Source of the DNA: Saccharothrix espanaensis DSM 44229
GTDB lineage: Bacteria; Actinomycetota; Actinomycetes; Mycobacteriales; Pseudonocardiaceae
Assembly: GCF_000328705.1 (NCBI RefSeq)
Contig: NC_019673.1
Location: forward strand, 620,001 to 684,000
Direction of reading: 5' to 3'
Length of the DNA: 64,000 bases
In this document: positions 43,859 through 53,241 of the stretch, in pieces
Layout of the letters: each line of letters starts with the position of its first letter
How positions within the stretch are numbered: the stretch's first letter is position 1
Translations under genes and position numbers: made by a program
Notes under the pieces: model-generated
Told to the model about the DNA's origin: nothing
Databases searched by the model: none
What the model saw: only the letters and a program-made list of their open reading frames with translations

Positions 43859-44100
43859 AGCACGGCATCCACCCCGACTACCACCCGGTGGTGTTCCAGG
43901 ACTCGGCCACCGGGCGGTCGTTCCTGACCCGCTCGACCGCGACCTCGGACCGGACCACGCGGTGGTCCGACGGCAACACCTACCCGCTGATCGCGGTCGA
44001 CGTGACGGCTGACTCGCACCCGTTCTGGACCGGAGACCGGCGGGTCGTGGACACCGCCGGGCGCGTCGAGAAGTTCCACCGCCGCTACGGGAAGCGCTGA
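43855..44100 (+). CDS. rpmE2: 50S ribosomal protein L31 type B (zinc-independent)
   Basis: 81 aa with [39 protein letters not shown] and a C-terminal KFHRRYGKR. Type B L31 lacks the CxxC zinc motif. GTG start overlaps the preceding stop and the stop overlaps the L32 ATG. Expected to be expressed under zinc limitation. Confidence 0.95.
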   Translation: MKHGIHPDYHPVVFQDSATGRSFLTRSTATSDRTTRWSDGNTYPLIAVDVTADSHPFWTGDRRVVDTAGRVEKFHRRYGKR

Positions 44101-44261
44101 TGGCCGTCCCGAAGCGCAGGACCTCGCGGAGCAACACCCGGCACCGCCGGGCGCGCTGGAAGGCGACCCCGCCGGACCTGGTGCCGGTGACCACCCCGGA
44201 CGGCCGCCGGCTGCTGGTGCCCCGGCGGCTCGTCGCGGCCTACCGGCGGGGCCTGGCCTAG
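44100..44261 (+). CDS. rpmF: 50S ribosomal protein L32, zinc-independent (C-) type
   Basis: 53 aa starting [20 protein letters not shown]. The four cysteines of the zinc-binding form are absent. Shares one base with the L31 stop (TGATG). With L28, L33, S14, S18 and L31 it completes a set of six zinc-free ribosomal proteins at one site. Confidence 0.93.
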   Translation: MAVPKRRTSRSNTRHRRARWKATPPDLVPVTTPDGRRLLVPRRLVAAYRRGLA

Positions 44262-44321
44262 CGCCGCCCCGGCCCCGGCCCCGCCCTGGCTTGGCCTCGC
44301 CCGAGTCAGGGCCGGCCAGGC

Positions 44322-44966
44322 TCAGGTCTGGGTGTCGCCGTCCGGGGAGTCGCGCCACTGGGTGAACGGCCGGTCGAGGTGCCAGCGCGTGCCGTCGTGG
44401 GTGAGCACGCGGTGCTCGCAGGTCTCCAGGTTCGACAGCGACTCGAACAGCTCGATGCTCCACCCGAACAGCCGCCGGCACAGCAGCCGGATGGTCAGCC
44501 CGTGCGACACGACCAGGGCGGTGGCCGGGTGGCCGTCGCGGGCCATCCTGGTCTCCAGGTCGACCAGGAACGCCGCCAGCCGGTCGTCCACGTCGGCCCC
44601 CGACTCGCCGTTGGGCAGCCGGAAGAAGAAGTGGCCGAACGCGTGCCGCTGGTGCTTGAGCACCTCCTGCTGCACCGGGTCCTGCAGGTTGCCCCAGTCC
44701 TGCTCGCGCAGCCGGGGCTCGGCGACCACCCGCTCCGCCTGCTCCCCGAGGTCCAGCCCGCGCAGGGTCGCCCGGGTCCGCACGTACGGGCTCACGTACA
44801 CCGCCACCGGACGCCCGCCGACCAGGGCTTTGATCCGGGGCCCGGCGTCGGCCGCCTCTTGTTCGCCGCGCGGGGTGAGGGGCAGGGCGTGATCGGGTAC
44901 CCGGCAGTAGGCCAGTTCGTCGACGTTGCCCAGGCTCTGCCCGTGGCGCAGCAGGATGATCCGCAC
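44322..44966 (-). CDS. Histidine phosphatase family protein
   Basis: About 214 aa. Active-site phosphohistidine in [10 protein letters not shown] (about residues 5-14), second Arg/Glu region in [10 protein letters not shown] and [10 protein letters not shown], and the second His in [11 protein letters not shown]. Phosphoglycerate-mutase-like phosphatase of unknown substrate. GTG start with no clear RBS. Isolated gene divergent from the EthD gene. Confidence 0.9.
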   Translation of the reverse strand: MRIILLRHGQSLGNVDELAYCRVPDHALPLTPRGEQEAADAGPRIKALVGGRPVAVYVSPYVRTRATLRGLDLGEQAERVVAEPRLREQDWGNLQDPVQQEVLKHQRHAFGHFFFRLPNGESGADVDDRLAAFLVDLETRMARDGHPATALVVSHGLTIRLLCRRLFGWSIELFESLSNLETCEHRVLTHDGTRWHLDRPFTQWRDSPDGDTQT

Positions 44967-45021
44967 CCCGCCATCGTGCCGGTGTTACAGTCCGGCGGCG
45001 AAACCGGACGGAAGGTGTCAC

Positions 45022-45342
45022 ATGATCAAGTACATCGCGCTGTACCGGAAACCCGCGGACGCCGAGGCGTTCGACGAGGCGTACTTCGCCTCCCACCTGC
45101 CGATCGCGGCCAAGACCCCCGGCCTGCTGCGGGCCGAGGTCGCCAAGGTCAGCCGGGTGTTCGTGCCCGGTTTCCTGGGTGAGCAGGAGCCGCACCTCGT
45201 GGCCGAGATGTACTTCGAGTCCGAGCAGGCCCTCAAGGCCGCCTTCGCCTCCCCGGAGTGGCAGGCCGCCGGCGCGAACCTGACCGAGATCGGCGGCATG
45301 GACCTGGTCGCCATGTTCGCGGCGGAGGTCGTCGAGGGATGA
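45022..45342 (+). CDS. EthD-like domain protein
   Basis: About 106 aa. Dimeric ferredoxin-like fold of the EthD family with [36 protein letters not shown] and [28 protein letters not shown]. Coupled by ATGA to the hydroxyacyl-CoA dehydrogenase, suggesting a shared catabolic role, although EthD functions are not well defined. Confidence 0.85.
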   Translation: MIKYIALYRKPADAEAFDEAYFASHLPIAAKTPGLLRAEVAKVSRVFVPGFLGEQEPHLVAEMYFESEQALKAAFASPEWQAAGANLTEIGGMDLVAMFAAEVVEG

Positions 45343-46163
45343 TCACCGTGGTGATCGGCGGCGGCACGATGGGCGCGGGCATCGCGCACCTGCTGCTCGC
45401 CGGCGGGCACGAGGTGGTGCTCGCCGAGTCCGGCGCGCAGCGGGCCGCCGCCGCGCGCGACGCCGTGGCCAAGTCGCTGGCCGTCGCCGTCGAGCGCGGC
45501 AAGCTCGACCGCGACCCGGAGGAGCTGCTGCGCGCGCTGACCGTGGTCGAGCAGCTGGCCGACGTGCCCGCGGAGCTGGTGATCGAGGCCGTGCCCGAGG
45601 ACGTCGACCTCAAGCGCCGCGTCCTGACAGCCGCCGCACACGCGTGCCCGGACGCGGTGCTGGCGTCCAACACCTCGTCCCTGTCGATCGCCGAGCTGGC
45701 CGAGGGGCTGCCCGCCGAGCGGGTGCTCGGGATGCACTTCTTCAACCCCGTCCCGGTGCAGAAGCTGATCGAGCTCGTCCACCACGACCGGCTCGACCCC
45801 GCCGTGCTGGCCAAGGCGCGCAGGTGGGCCGAGCAGCTGGGCAAGACGGTGATCGAGGTCCGGGACGCGCCCGGCTTCGCCACCTCGCGGCTGGGCGTCG
45901 CGGTCGGCATGGAGGCGATCCGGATGCTGGCCGAGGGCGTCGCCTCCGCCGAGGACATCGACACCGGGATGCGCCTGGGCTACGGCTGGCCGATGGGCCC
46001 GCTGCGGCTCACCGACCTGGTCGGCCTCGACGTGCGGCTGGCCATCGCCGAGCACCTGGCCGCCGAGCTGGGCCCGCGCTTCGAGCCGCCCGCGCTGCTG
46101 CGCGAGAAGGTGGCCCGCGGCGAGCTCGGCCGCAAGACCGGGCAGGGCTTCTTCACCTGGTAA
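45339..46163 (+). CDS. 3-hydroxyacyl-CoA dehydrogenase
   Basis: About 274 aa, single-domain NAD-binding enzyme. The Rossmann start is [19 protein letters not shown]; substrate and catalytic residues lie in [13 protein letters not shown] and [17 protein letters not shown], and the helical C-terminal domain in [20 protein letters not shown]. Catalyses 3-hydroxyacyl-CoA to 3-oxoacyl-CoA, as in fatty-acid or phenylacetate catabolism. Overlaps the EthD gene by four bases. Confidence 0.93.
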   Translation: MITVVIGGGTMGAGIAHLLLAGGHEVVLAESGAQRAAAARDAVAKSLAVAVERGKLDRDPEELLRALTVVEQLADVPAELVIEAVPEDVDLKRRVLTAAAHACPDAVLASNTSSLSIAELAEGLPAERVLGMHFFNPVPVQKLIELVHHDRLDPAVLAKARRWAEQLGKTVIEVRDAPGFATSRLGVAVGMEAIRMLAEGVASAEDIDTGMRLGYGWPMGPLRLTDLVGLDVRLAIAEHLAAELGPRFEPPALLREKVARGELGRKTGQGFFTW

Positions 46164-46173
46164 GCAGGACGTC

Positions 46174-47307
46174 GTGCTGATCAGGGAACAGACCGACCAC
46201 GACGCCGACACCGTCCGCGGGCTGCGCAAGGTCGCGTTCGGCGACACGGCCGAGGGCAACCCGCTGCGGCCCGGCAGGCGGGGCCTCGTCGCCGAACTCG
46301 ACGGCCGCCCGGCCGGGGCGCTGACCATCCACGAGTTCCACCAGTACCACGGCGGCGCGCCGGTGCCGATGGGCGGCATCGGCGGCGTCGCCGTCGACCC
46401 GTACGCGCGCGGCCGGGGCGTCGCCACCGGCCTGCTCGACCGGGTGCTGGCCGACCTGCGCGAGCACGGGCAGCCGCTGTCGGCGCTCTACGCCACGGTC
46501 CCCGCGCTCTACCGCTCGCGCGGCTGGGAGCGCGCCGGCGTGTTCGAGCGGCTGGACCTCACCCTGGACCGGGTGGCCACCGGCCCGAGGCTCGCCGCGC
46601 GCCCGGCCGTCGCGGACGACCTGCCGGGCATCCACGCCTGCTACAACGACGTCGCCGGCACCGTGAACGGCCTGCTGGACCGGTCGGCACCCGCGATCGA
46701 CCTCGCCGAGGTGCTCGACCTCGACGTCGTCTCGGTGGTGCCCGGCCACGACGGCGAGGTGCGCGGCTACCTGACCGCCGAGCGCGACCGCGAGGGCCTG
46801 CGCGTGCTCGACCTGATCGGCCGGGACGTCGAGACCCAGCTCGGCCTGCTGGGCGGCCTGCGGTCGTGGAGCGGCCTGCTCGACCAGCTCACGCTGCGGG
46901 TGGTCGACCCGGCCGTCACCGGGCTGCTGACCAACCAGGGCATCCGGTACACCACGCACACCTCCCAGTGGCTGCTGCGGGTGGTCGACCTGCCCGCCGC
47001 CGTCGCCGCGCGCGGCTGGCCCGCCGCCCGGTGGCTCAAGCCCGCCGCCGTCGACCTGGAGGTGCACGACGAGCACGCCCCGTGGCACGCGGGCCGGCAG
47101 CGGCTGGTCGTGGAGGACGGCGCGGTGCGCGTCGAGCCGGGCGGGTCCGGCGCGGTGCGGCTGCGCGCGCGGGCGCTCGGGCCGTGGTTCAGCGGGATGC
47201 AGGACAGCCACGCGCTGCGCCGCGCCGGCCTGCTGGACGGTGACGCCGCGCTCCTCGACCGGCTGACCGGCGCGCCGGGCGTGCCCCGGCTGGCGGACTT
47301 CTTCTAG
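46174..47307 (+). CDS. Eis-like GNAT N-acetyltransferase
   Basis: About 377 aa, of the enhanced-intracellular-survival type. Tandem GNAT domains and a C-terminal SCP2-like domain; the acetyl-CoA loop is VDPYARGRGVATGLLDRVL. C-terminal DVEVHDEHAPWHAGR and FSGMQDS fit Eis proteins, which acetylate aminoglycosides or other amines. GTG start behind AGGA. Substrate here unknown. Confidence 0.88.
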   Translation: MLIREQTDHDADTVRGLRKVAFGDTAEGNPLRPGRRGLVAELDGRPAGALTIHEFHQYHGGAPVPMGGIGGVAVDPYARGRGVATGLLDRVLADLREHGQPLSALYATVPALYRSRGWERAGVFERLDLTLDRVATGPRLAARPAVADDLPGIHACYNDVAGTVNGLLDRSAPAIDLAEVLDLDVVSVVPGHDGEVRGYLTAERDREGLRVLDLIGRDVETQLGLLGGLRSWSGLLDQLTLRVVDPAVTGLLTNQGIRYTTHTSQWLLRVVDLPAAVAARGWPAARWLKPAAVDLEVHDEHAPWHAGRQRLVVEDGAVRVEPGGSGAVRLRARALGPWFSGMQDSHALRRAGLLDGDAALLDRLTGAPGVPRLADFF

Positions 47308-47340
47308 CCTGCCCGGCGTGACCACCGCTGCGGACCGCCC

Positions 47341-47958
47341 GTGCTGACCGTCCTCGACCTGATCGGCATCGCCGCGTTCGCCGCGTCCGGGGCGCTGGCG
47401 GCGGTGCGCGCCCGGCTGGACCTGTTCGGCGTGATCGTGCTCGCGCTGACCACCGCGCTGGGCGGCGGGACGATCCGGGACGTGCTGCTCGGCGTGCACC
47501 CACCGGCGGCCCTGGTGAACTGGCCGTACCTCGCGGTCGCGGGGGGCACCGGACTGGTCGTGTTCTGGTTTCACCCGACCGTGTCCAAACTTCGCCGGTC
47601 CGTGTTGCTGCTGGACGCGGTCGGCCTCGGGGTGTTCGTCACCGCCGGCACGTCCACCGCGCTCGCCCTGGGCTCGCCCCCGTACGCGGCGTGCCTGGTG
47701 GGCATGACCACCGGGATCGGCGGCGGCGCGCTGCGGGACGTGCTGCTGCGGGAGATCCCGCTGGTCCTGCGCCGGGAGATCTACGCGGTGGCGGCACTCG
47801 GCGGCGCGGTGATCGTCGCGGTGGGTGACTGGCTGGGGTTCCCCGAAGGCCTGGTGACGCTGACCGGCTCCGTCCTCATCGCCGGCGTCCGGATACTGGC
47901 ACTGTGGCGGAAGTGGAACGCCCCGATCGCCCGGAAACTCGACCACCCGGAAACGTGA
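47341..47958 (+). CDS. TRIC family cation channel (UPF0126)
   Basis: About 205 aa, seven hydrophobic segments forming two inverted repeats. GGGTIRDVLLG and GGALRDVLLREIP occur in corresponding halves, the TRIC signature. Prokaryotic TRIC proteins are trimeric monovalent cation channels. GTG start without a clear RBS, 33 bp after the Eis-like gene. Confidence 0.9.
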   Translation: MLTVLDLIGIAAFAASGALAAVRARLDLFGVIVLALTTALGGGTIRDVLLGVHPPAALVNWPYLAVAGGTGLVVFWFHPTVSKLRRSVLLLDAVGLGVFVTAGTSTALALGSPPYAACLVGMTTGIGGGALRDVLLREIPLVLRREIYAVAALGGAVIVAVGDWLGFPEGLVTLTGSVLIAGVRILALWRKWNAPIARKLDHPET

Positions 47959-48026
47959 CCGCCCGGGAACCCGACCGCTCGCCACACGGGACGGCTCGGG
48001 AACTTGACGGCCGGCTCACACCGCCT

Positions 48027-48044
48027 TCTCAGGCGGCTCTCAGG
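48027..48044 (+). promoter_or_regulatory. Direct repeat resembling an MprA box (mprA promoter)
   Basis: TCTCAGG occurs twice 11 bp apart (48027-48033 and 48038-48044), one helical turn, as OmpR-type regulators bind. It lies 23 bases before the mprA ATG. A similar but degenerate arrangement precedes the pepD gene. Confidence 0.65.
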
Positions 48045-48066
48045 ACCAGGAGCAACACTGATCCCC

Positions 48067-48756
48067 ATGCGCATCCTCGTTGTCGACGACGACCGGGCCG
48101 TGCGTGAGTCGCTTCGCCGCTCACTGCAGTTCAACGGCTACCAGGTGGACCTGGCCGGAGACGGTCAGCAGGCCCTCGAATCGGTCGTCTCGCAACGTCC
48201 CGATGCCATGGTCCTCGATGTCATGATGCCCCGGCTGGACGGGCTGGAGGTGTGCCGCCGGCTGCGCAGCACCGGCGACGACCTGCCCATCCTGGTGCTC
48301 ACCGCGCGCGACGCGGTGTCCGACCGGGTGTCCGGGCTGGACGCCGGGGCGGACGACTACCTGCCCAAGCCGTTCGCGCTGGAGGAGCTGCTGGCCCGGC
48401 TGCGCGCGCTGCTGCGGCGGGCCGTGAGCGACGCCGAGGAGCCCGCCGGCGCGGTGCTCCGGTTCGCCGACCTGGAGCTGGACCCCGGCACCCGGGACGT
48501 CCGCCGCGGCGAGCGGCCGATCAGCCTCACCCGCACCGAGTTCGCCCTGCTGGAGCTGTTCCTGGCGCACCCCAAGCAGGTGCTCACCCGGGGCCGGATC
48601 CTGGAGGACGTCTGGGGCTACGACTTCCCGACCTCCGGCAACGCGCTGGAGGTCTACGTGGGCTACCTGCGCCGCAAGACCGAGGCCGAGGGCGAGCCCC
48701 GGCTGCTGCACACCGTCCGGGGCGTCGGCTACGTCCTGCGGGAGACCCCTCCGTGA
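48067..48756 (+). CDS. mprA: OmpR-type response regulator, MprA-like
   Basis: About 229 aa. Receiver domain with [20 protein letters not shown], phospho-Asp in [14 protein letters not shown] and Lys in [11 protein letters not shown]; winged helix C-terminus ([35 protein letters not shown]). ATG 48067 matches the receiver start. Coupled by GTGA to mprB. In mycobacteria MprAB responds to envelope stress and controls pepD and sigma factors; the present pepD-like gene is 4.5 kb downstream. Confidence 0.93.
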   Translation: MRILVVDDDRAVRESLRRSLQFNGYQVDLAGDGQQALESVVSQRPDAMVLDVMMPRLDGLEVCRRLRSTGDDLPILVLTARDAVSDRVSGLDAGADDYLPKPFALEELLARLRALLRRAVSDAEEPAGAVLRFADLELDPGTRDVRRGERPISLTRTEFALLELFLAHPKQVLTRGRILEDVWGYDFPTSGNALEVYVGYLRRKTEAEGEPRLLHTVRGVGYVLRETPP

Positions 48757-50132
48757 TCACCACCGCCAACGGGCGGTTCCAGCGCGTTTCCCTGCGGGCA
48801 CGGGTCACCCTCCTGGCGGCGTTCTGCGTCGCCGGGGTGGTCGGCGTGGTGTCGCTGGGCGCGTACATGACCGTCAGCAGCAACCTCGACGACCAGCTCA
48901 ACCTCGGCCTGCGCCAGCGCGCGGACGCCGCGGTGGTCGCGCCGAGGGTGAACACCGACGTCACCCAGATCCCGGGCGCGTTCCTGGCCGCGGGCGACGT
49001 GCGGATCGGCCTGCTCACCTCGGACGGCCAGATGCTCTACCCCAAGGGCACCGTCGCGCCGCCGTCGTCCGCGGGCGACCTGGAGGTGGCGCGCGGCCAG
49101 AAGACCGAGAACCTGTGGAACGACACGCGCAGCGGGTTCCGGGTCATCTCGGTGCAGTACGAGGACGGCCGGGCGATGGTGATCGCGCAGTCGATGAAGC
49201 CGCTGGACACCACCCTGGGCAAGCTGTCCGTGGTGCTGTTCGTGATCAGCGGCATCGGCGTGCTGGTCGCGGCGGCGGCGGGCACCGCGGTGGCGCGCAC
49301 CGGCCTGCGGCCCGTGCAGCGGCTGACCGAGGCGACCGAGCGGGTCGCGCTGACCGGCGACCTGCGCCCGATCCCGGTGACCGGTGACGACGAGCTGGCC
49401 CGGCTGACCCAGCGGTTCAACGCGATGCTGGTCGCGGTCGCGGACTCCCAGGAGCGCCAGCGCCGGCTGGTCGCCGACGCGGGCCACGAGCTGCGCACCC
49501 CGCTGACGTCCATGCGCACCAACCTGGAGCTGCTGCTCGCCTCCGAGCGGCCCGACCTGCCGACGCTGTCCGACGAGGACAAGGCGGAGATCAACACCGA
49601 CGTGCGGGCGCAGCTCGACGAGCTGACCACGTTGATCGGCGACCTGGTCGAACTGGCCCGGGAGGACGCGCCCCAGGTGGTGCACGAGCCCGTCGACCTG
49701 GTCGAGGTCGTGGAGCGGGCACTGGACCGGGCCCGCCGGCGGGCACCCGGCGACGTCCGGTTCGACGTGCGGTTGCAGCCGTGGTCGCTGCTCGGCGACT
49801 CCAGCGCGTTGGAGCGCGCGGTGCTCAACCTGCTGGACAACGCGGTGAAGTTCAGCCCGGCGGGCGGCGTGGTGCGGCTGGAGCTGCGGCAGGTGGGCGA
49901 CGGCAGCGTGGCGCTGGAGGTCGCGGACTCCGGCCCCGGCATCGCCGACGACGACCTGCCGCACGTCTTCGAGCGCTTCTACCGCTCGTCGGAGGCCCGC
50001 ACCCTGCCCGGTTCGGGGCTCGGCCTGGCGATCGTGAAGCAGGCCGCGGAACGCCACGGCGGCGCGGCCTACGCGGGCCGGGCACCCGAGGGCGGGGCGC
50101 TGTTCGTGCTCCGGCTCCCCGGCCGCCCCTGA
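48753..50132 (+). CDS. mprB: Sensor histidine kinase, MprB-like
   Basis: About 459 aa. Two transmembrane helices (about 15-37 and 155-177) bracket an extracellular sensor of about 115 residues. A HAMP domain follows, then the His phosphorylation site in [16 protein letters not shown] and an ATPase domain with [10 protein letters not shown] and [23 protein letters not shown] start overlaps the mprA stop. Partner of MprA in envelope-stress signalling by analogy. Confidence 0.93.
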   Translation: MITTANGRFQRVSLRARVTLLAAFCVAGVVGVVSLGAYMTVSSNLDDQLNLGLRQRADAAVVAPRVNTDVTQIPGAFLAAGDVRIGLLTSDGQMLYPKGTVAPPSSAGDLEVARGQKTENLWNDTRSGFRVISVQYEDGRAMVIAQSMKPLDTTLGKLSVVLFVISGIGVLVAAAAGTAVARTGLRPVQRLTEATERVALTGDLRPIPVTGDDELARLTQRFNAMLVAVADSQERQRRLVADAGHELRTPLTSMRTNLELLLASERPDLPTLSDEDKAEINTDVRAQLDELTTLIGDLVELAREDAPQVVHEPVDLVEVVERALDRARRRAPGDVRFDVRLQPWSLLGDSSALERAVLNLLDNAVKFSPAGGVVRLELRQVGDGSVALEVADSGPGIADDDLPHVFERFYRSSEARTLPGSGLGLAIVKQAAERHGGAAYAGRAPEGGALFVLRLPGRP

Positions 50133-50194
50133 CCCGTGCCGGCGGACCGCGCGGCGAACCGGGCGACCGGCCGGCCGCCGGCATAGTCCCTGCT

Positions 50195-51061
50195 GTGCAA
50201 GGGACTTTTCACGACGACCTCACCACGTTCTGGCGGCTGGCCGGCCCGGTCTACGAGGCCGATCCGGTGCGCAACAGCTTCGCCCTCGCCTACCTGGTGG
50301 GCGAGCGGGCCAGGGCGGTCAACCAGGTGGCCCGGCTGTTCACGCTGCACGACGCGGCCGGGGTGGTCGGGGCCGCGTTCCGCAACCGGGGCAGGCCGGT
50401 GCACGTCGGGACCATCCGGCCGGAGCACGTCCCGGAGTCGGTCGCCCACTGGCGCGCCGCCGACCCCGGGCTGGGCGGGGTGTTCGGCCCGCGCCCGCTC
50501 GCCGAGGCGTTCGCCGCCGAGTGGACGCGGGTCGCCGGCGGCTCGGTCCGGACGGTCGTCGAGCTGCTGTTCTACCGGCTCGGCGACCTGGTGCCGCCGA
50601 CCTCGGTGCCGGGCCGGCCGCGGCTCGCCGGTCCGGAGGACCTGCCGGTGCTCACCGAGTACTGGCGGGGTTTCGCGCGGGACACCGGGTCCTGGCCGGG
50701 CCGGGGCGTCGAGCAGTTCAGGGCCGACGTGGTCGAGTGGCTCGGCCTGGGCTACGGGTTCGTGCTGTGGGAGGTCGACGGCGAGCCGGTGTCGGTCGCC
50801 GTGGCGCGGGCCCCGGCGTCCTCGGTGAGCCGGATCTCCGTGGTCTACACGCCGCCGGAAGCCCGTGGTCGCGGGTACGGGTCGGCCGTCGCCGCAGCGG
50901 CGGCCGAGTGGGCGACCGGGGCCGGTGCGGCGCAGGTGGTGCTCAACACCGACCAGTCCAACCCGACCTCCAACGCCCTGTACCGACGTCTCGGCTTCGA
51001 GCAGGTGGAGGCCCAGGTCGAGCTGGCGTTCGACCCGGAGTCGAACACAAACAAACACTAG
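50195..51061 (+). CDS. GNAT-family N-acetyltransferase
   Basis: About 288 aa with a C-terminal GNAT domain. The acetyl-CoA loop is EARGRGYGSAVAAAAAEWA, followed by NTDQSNPTSNALYRRLGFEQ. The N-terminal half is less conserved. GTG 50195 is preceded by a possible -10 CATAGT at the distance of a leaderless start. An insertion in the otherwise mycobacteria-like order. Confidence 0.82.
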   Translation: MQGTFHDDLTTFWRLAGPVYEADPVRNSFALAYLVGERARAVNQVARLFTLHDAAGVVGAAFRNRGRPVHVGTIRPEHVPESVAHWRAADPGLGGVFGPRPLAEAFAAEWTRVAGGSVRTVVELLFYRLGDLVPPTSVPGRPRLAGPEDLPVLTEYWRGFARDTGSWPGRGVEQFRADVVEWLGLGYGFVLWEVDGEPVSVAVARAPASSVSRISVVYTPPEARGRGYGSAVAAAAAEWATGAGAAQVVLNTDQSNPTSNALYRRLGFEQVEAQVELAFDPESNTNKH

Positions 51062-51285
51062 GTCAAACCGCGTTGTCCGAACTGTGGTCGGGAACACGGT
51101 CGGCACGTCACCCCTCGCGGACTGGTTCCAATCCCCTGAACTGGGACGAAGTCCGGACGGTCACGCCGTTCACGATCGGTGCCGGTGACCGCACCCGAAC
51201 GATCGGTCTTGTTCGACTGTGTTGACGTTGTCGACGTGGTCAGCAACGCTTGTGGTCGCGTGGCGTACTCGGGAAGAGGTGTGGC

Positions 51286-52086
51286 GTGCTGGCGCGGCAA
51301 CGACAAGCGGTGATCCTGGAAGAGGTCCGGCGGACCGGCGCGGTGCGGGTGGGCGACCTCGTCGTGCGGCTGGGCGTCTCGGACATGACCGTGCGCCGCG
51401 ACCTCGACGTGCTGGCCGCCCGCGGCCTGGTGGAGAAGGTCTACGGCGGGGCCACGTCCGTGGTCGGCCGCAGCACCGACGAGCCCGGTTTCGAGGCCAA
51501 GTCGGTGCGCCAGCTGCCGGAGAAGGAGGCGATCGCGGCGCTGGCCGCGGGTTTGGTCCGGTCCGGCACCGCGATCGGGCTCTCCGCCGGCACCACGACG
51601 TGGACGCTGGCCCGGTTCCTGGACGAGGTCCCGGACCTGACCGTGGTCACCAACTCGATCCGGGTCGCCGACGTGCTCCAGCAGAGCGGGCGCACCGACC
51701 GGACCGTCGTGCTCACCGGCGGCGTGCGCACGCCGTCGGACGCGCTGGTCGGCCCGGTCGCCGTGCAGGCCCTGCGGTCCCTGCACCTGGACGTCGTGTT
51801 CCTCGGCGTGCACGGCATGGCCGAGCGGTCCGGCTTCACCACCCCCAACCTGGACGAGAGCGAGACCGACCGGGCCCTGGTCGACGCGGCCGGGCGGGTC
51901 GTCGTGGTGGCCGACCACACCAAGTGGGGCACGGTCGGCATCTCCACCATCGCCGACCTCGGCGAGGCGGACGTGCTGGTCACCGACGAGGGACTGGGCG
52001 ACGCGGCCCGCGCCGCGCTGGGCGACCAGGTCGGGGAACTGCTCCTGGCACCCGTGCCGGGACGGGGAGAGGAAGGGACGGCGTGA
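51286..52086 (+). CDS. DeoR-family transcriptional regulator
   Basis: About 266 aa. HTH in VGDLVVRLGVSDMTVRRDLD and a sugar-phosphate-sensing DeoRC domain (about 75-230, GLSAGTTTWTLARFLDEVPD and GGVRTPSDALVGPVA). GTG 51286 follows GAAGAGG. Overlaps galT by GTGA, so it probably regulates galactose metabolism, with a phosphorylated sugar as inducer. Confidence 0.92.
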   Translation: MLARQRQAVILEEVRRTGAVRVGDLVVRLGVSDMTVRRDLDVLAARGLVEKVYGGATSVVGRSTDEPGFEAKSVRQLPEKEAIAALAAGLVRSGTAIGLSAGTTTWTLARFLDEVPDLTVVTNSIRVADVLQQSGRTDRTVVLTGGVRTPSDALVGPVAVQALRSLHLDVVFLGVHGMAERSGFTTPNLDESETDRALVDAAGRVVVVADHTKWGTVGISTIADLGEADVLVTDEGLGDAARAALGDQVGELLLAPVPGRGEEGTA

Positions 52087-53168
52087 AGCGCACGGCGGGG
52101 AAGCTGGCCGACGGCCGGGAGATCATCTACTTCGACGACACCCCGGGCGCGCCGCCGCGCACGGCCGTGGACACCCGGGACCTGCCGGCGTCGCAGCCGC
52201 TGTCCGAGGTGCGCCGTGACCCGCTGACCGGCGAGTGGGTGGCGATGGCCGCCCACCGGCAGACCCGCACGTACAAGCCGCCGGCCGACCTGTGCCCGCT
52301 GTGCCCGTCCGCGCCGGGCAGGCCGACCGAGATCCCCGAGGCGGACTACGACGTGGTGGTGTTCGAGAACCGCTTCCCGTCGTTCGCCGAGGACGTGCCC
52401 GCGCTGTCGTCCACTGTGGACGGTATGCCGATGGTGGCCCGCGCGGCGGGGCGCGGCCGGTGCGAGGTGGTGTGCTTCACCTCCGACCACACCACGTCCT
52501 TCGGGTCGCTGGAGCCGTCGCGGGTGCGGACCGTGGTGGACGTGTGGGCGGACCGCACCGCCGCGCTGAGCGCGATCCCGGGCGTGGAGCAGGTCTTCCC
52601 GTTCGAGAACCGCGGCGAGGAGATCGGGGTGACCCTCTCTCACCCGCACGGGCAGGTCTACGGCTACCCGTTCGTGACGCCGAGGACCGAGCGGATGCTG
52701 GCGGTGGCGGCCGAGTACCGGGCGGCGCACGGCCGTGCGCTGCTGGGCGACGTGCTGGCCGCCGAACGCGCGGCCGGCACCCAGGTCGTGGGCACGTCGG
52801 AGCACTGGACGGCGTTCGTGCCCGCCGCCGCCCGCTGGCCGGTCGAGGTGCACGTGGTGCCGCACCGCCAAGTGCCCGACCTGCCCGCGCTGACCGACGC
52901 CGAGCGGGACGACTTCGCGCACTTCTACCTGGAGGTGCTGGGCCGCCTCGACGCGCTCTACCAGCGTCCGCTGCCTTATATCGCGGCGTGGCACCAGGCC
53001 CCGGTGCGCACCGGGCGCGACCTGGCGTGGCTGCACCTGGAGGTGTTCTCGGTGCTCCGCGCGCCGGACAAGCTCAAGTACCTGGCCGGTTCGGAGTCCG
53101 GCATGGGCGTGTGGATCAACGACGCGACGCCCGAGCAGATCGCCGAGCGGCTGCGCGCCGCCCGGTGA
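52083..53168 (+). CDS. galT: Galactose-1-phosphate uridylyltransferase
   Basis: About 361 aa. Leloir pathway enzyme that exchanges UMP between UDP-glucose and galactose-1-phosphate. The nucleophilic His is in HPHGQ (about 187-191) and metal ligands include LCPLCPS and the HVVPHRQVPDL region. GTG start overlaps the deoR-like stop. No galK follows, unlike most galT operons, and galU is 9 kb downstream. The kinase must be elsewhere or the pathway partial. Confidence 0.95.
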   Translation: MKRTAGKLADGREIIYFDDTPGAPPRTAVDTRDLPASQPLSEVRRDPLTGEWVAMAAHRQTRTYKPPADLCPLCPSAPGRPTEIPEADYDVVVFENRFPSFAEDVPALSSTVDGMPMVARAAGRGRCEVVCFTSDHTTSFGSLEPSRVRTVVDVWADRTAALSAIPGVEQVFPFENRGEEIGVTLSHPHGQVYGYPFVTPRTERMLAVAAEYRAAHGRALLGDVLAAERAAGTQVVGTSEHWTAFVPAAARWPVEVHVVPHRQVPDLPALTDAERDDFAHFYLEVLGRLDALYQRPLPYIAAWHQAPVRTGRDLAWLHLEVFSVLRAPDKLKYLAGSESGMGVWINDATPEQIAERLRAAR

Positions 53169-53210
53169 GTTCCCGGACCGCCGCACTCTCACAAGTGATC
53201 CCCAGGTCTG

Positions 53211-53228
53211 TTTAAGGCTCCTCTCAGG
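53211..53228 (+). promoter_or_regulatory. Degenerate MprA-like direct repeat before pepD
   Basis: TTTAAGG (53211-53217) and TCTCAGG (53222-53228) keep the 11-bp spacing of the perfect repeat before mprA. It lies 14 bases before the pepD GTG. The match suggests that MprA controls this gene. Confidence 0.55.
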
Positions 53229-53241
53229 CGCGCACCCCAGA

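Noticed and set aside
49781..50194. 5' extension of the GNAT frame into the mprB gene
   Set aside because: The frame is open only because mprB overlaps; the GTG at 50195 has a promoter-like sequence and family homology begins there.
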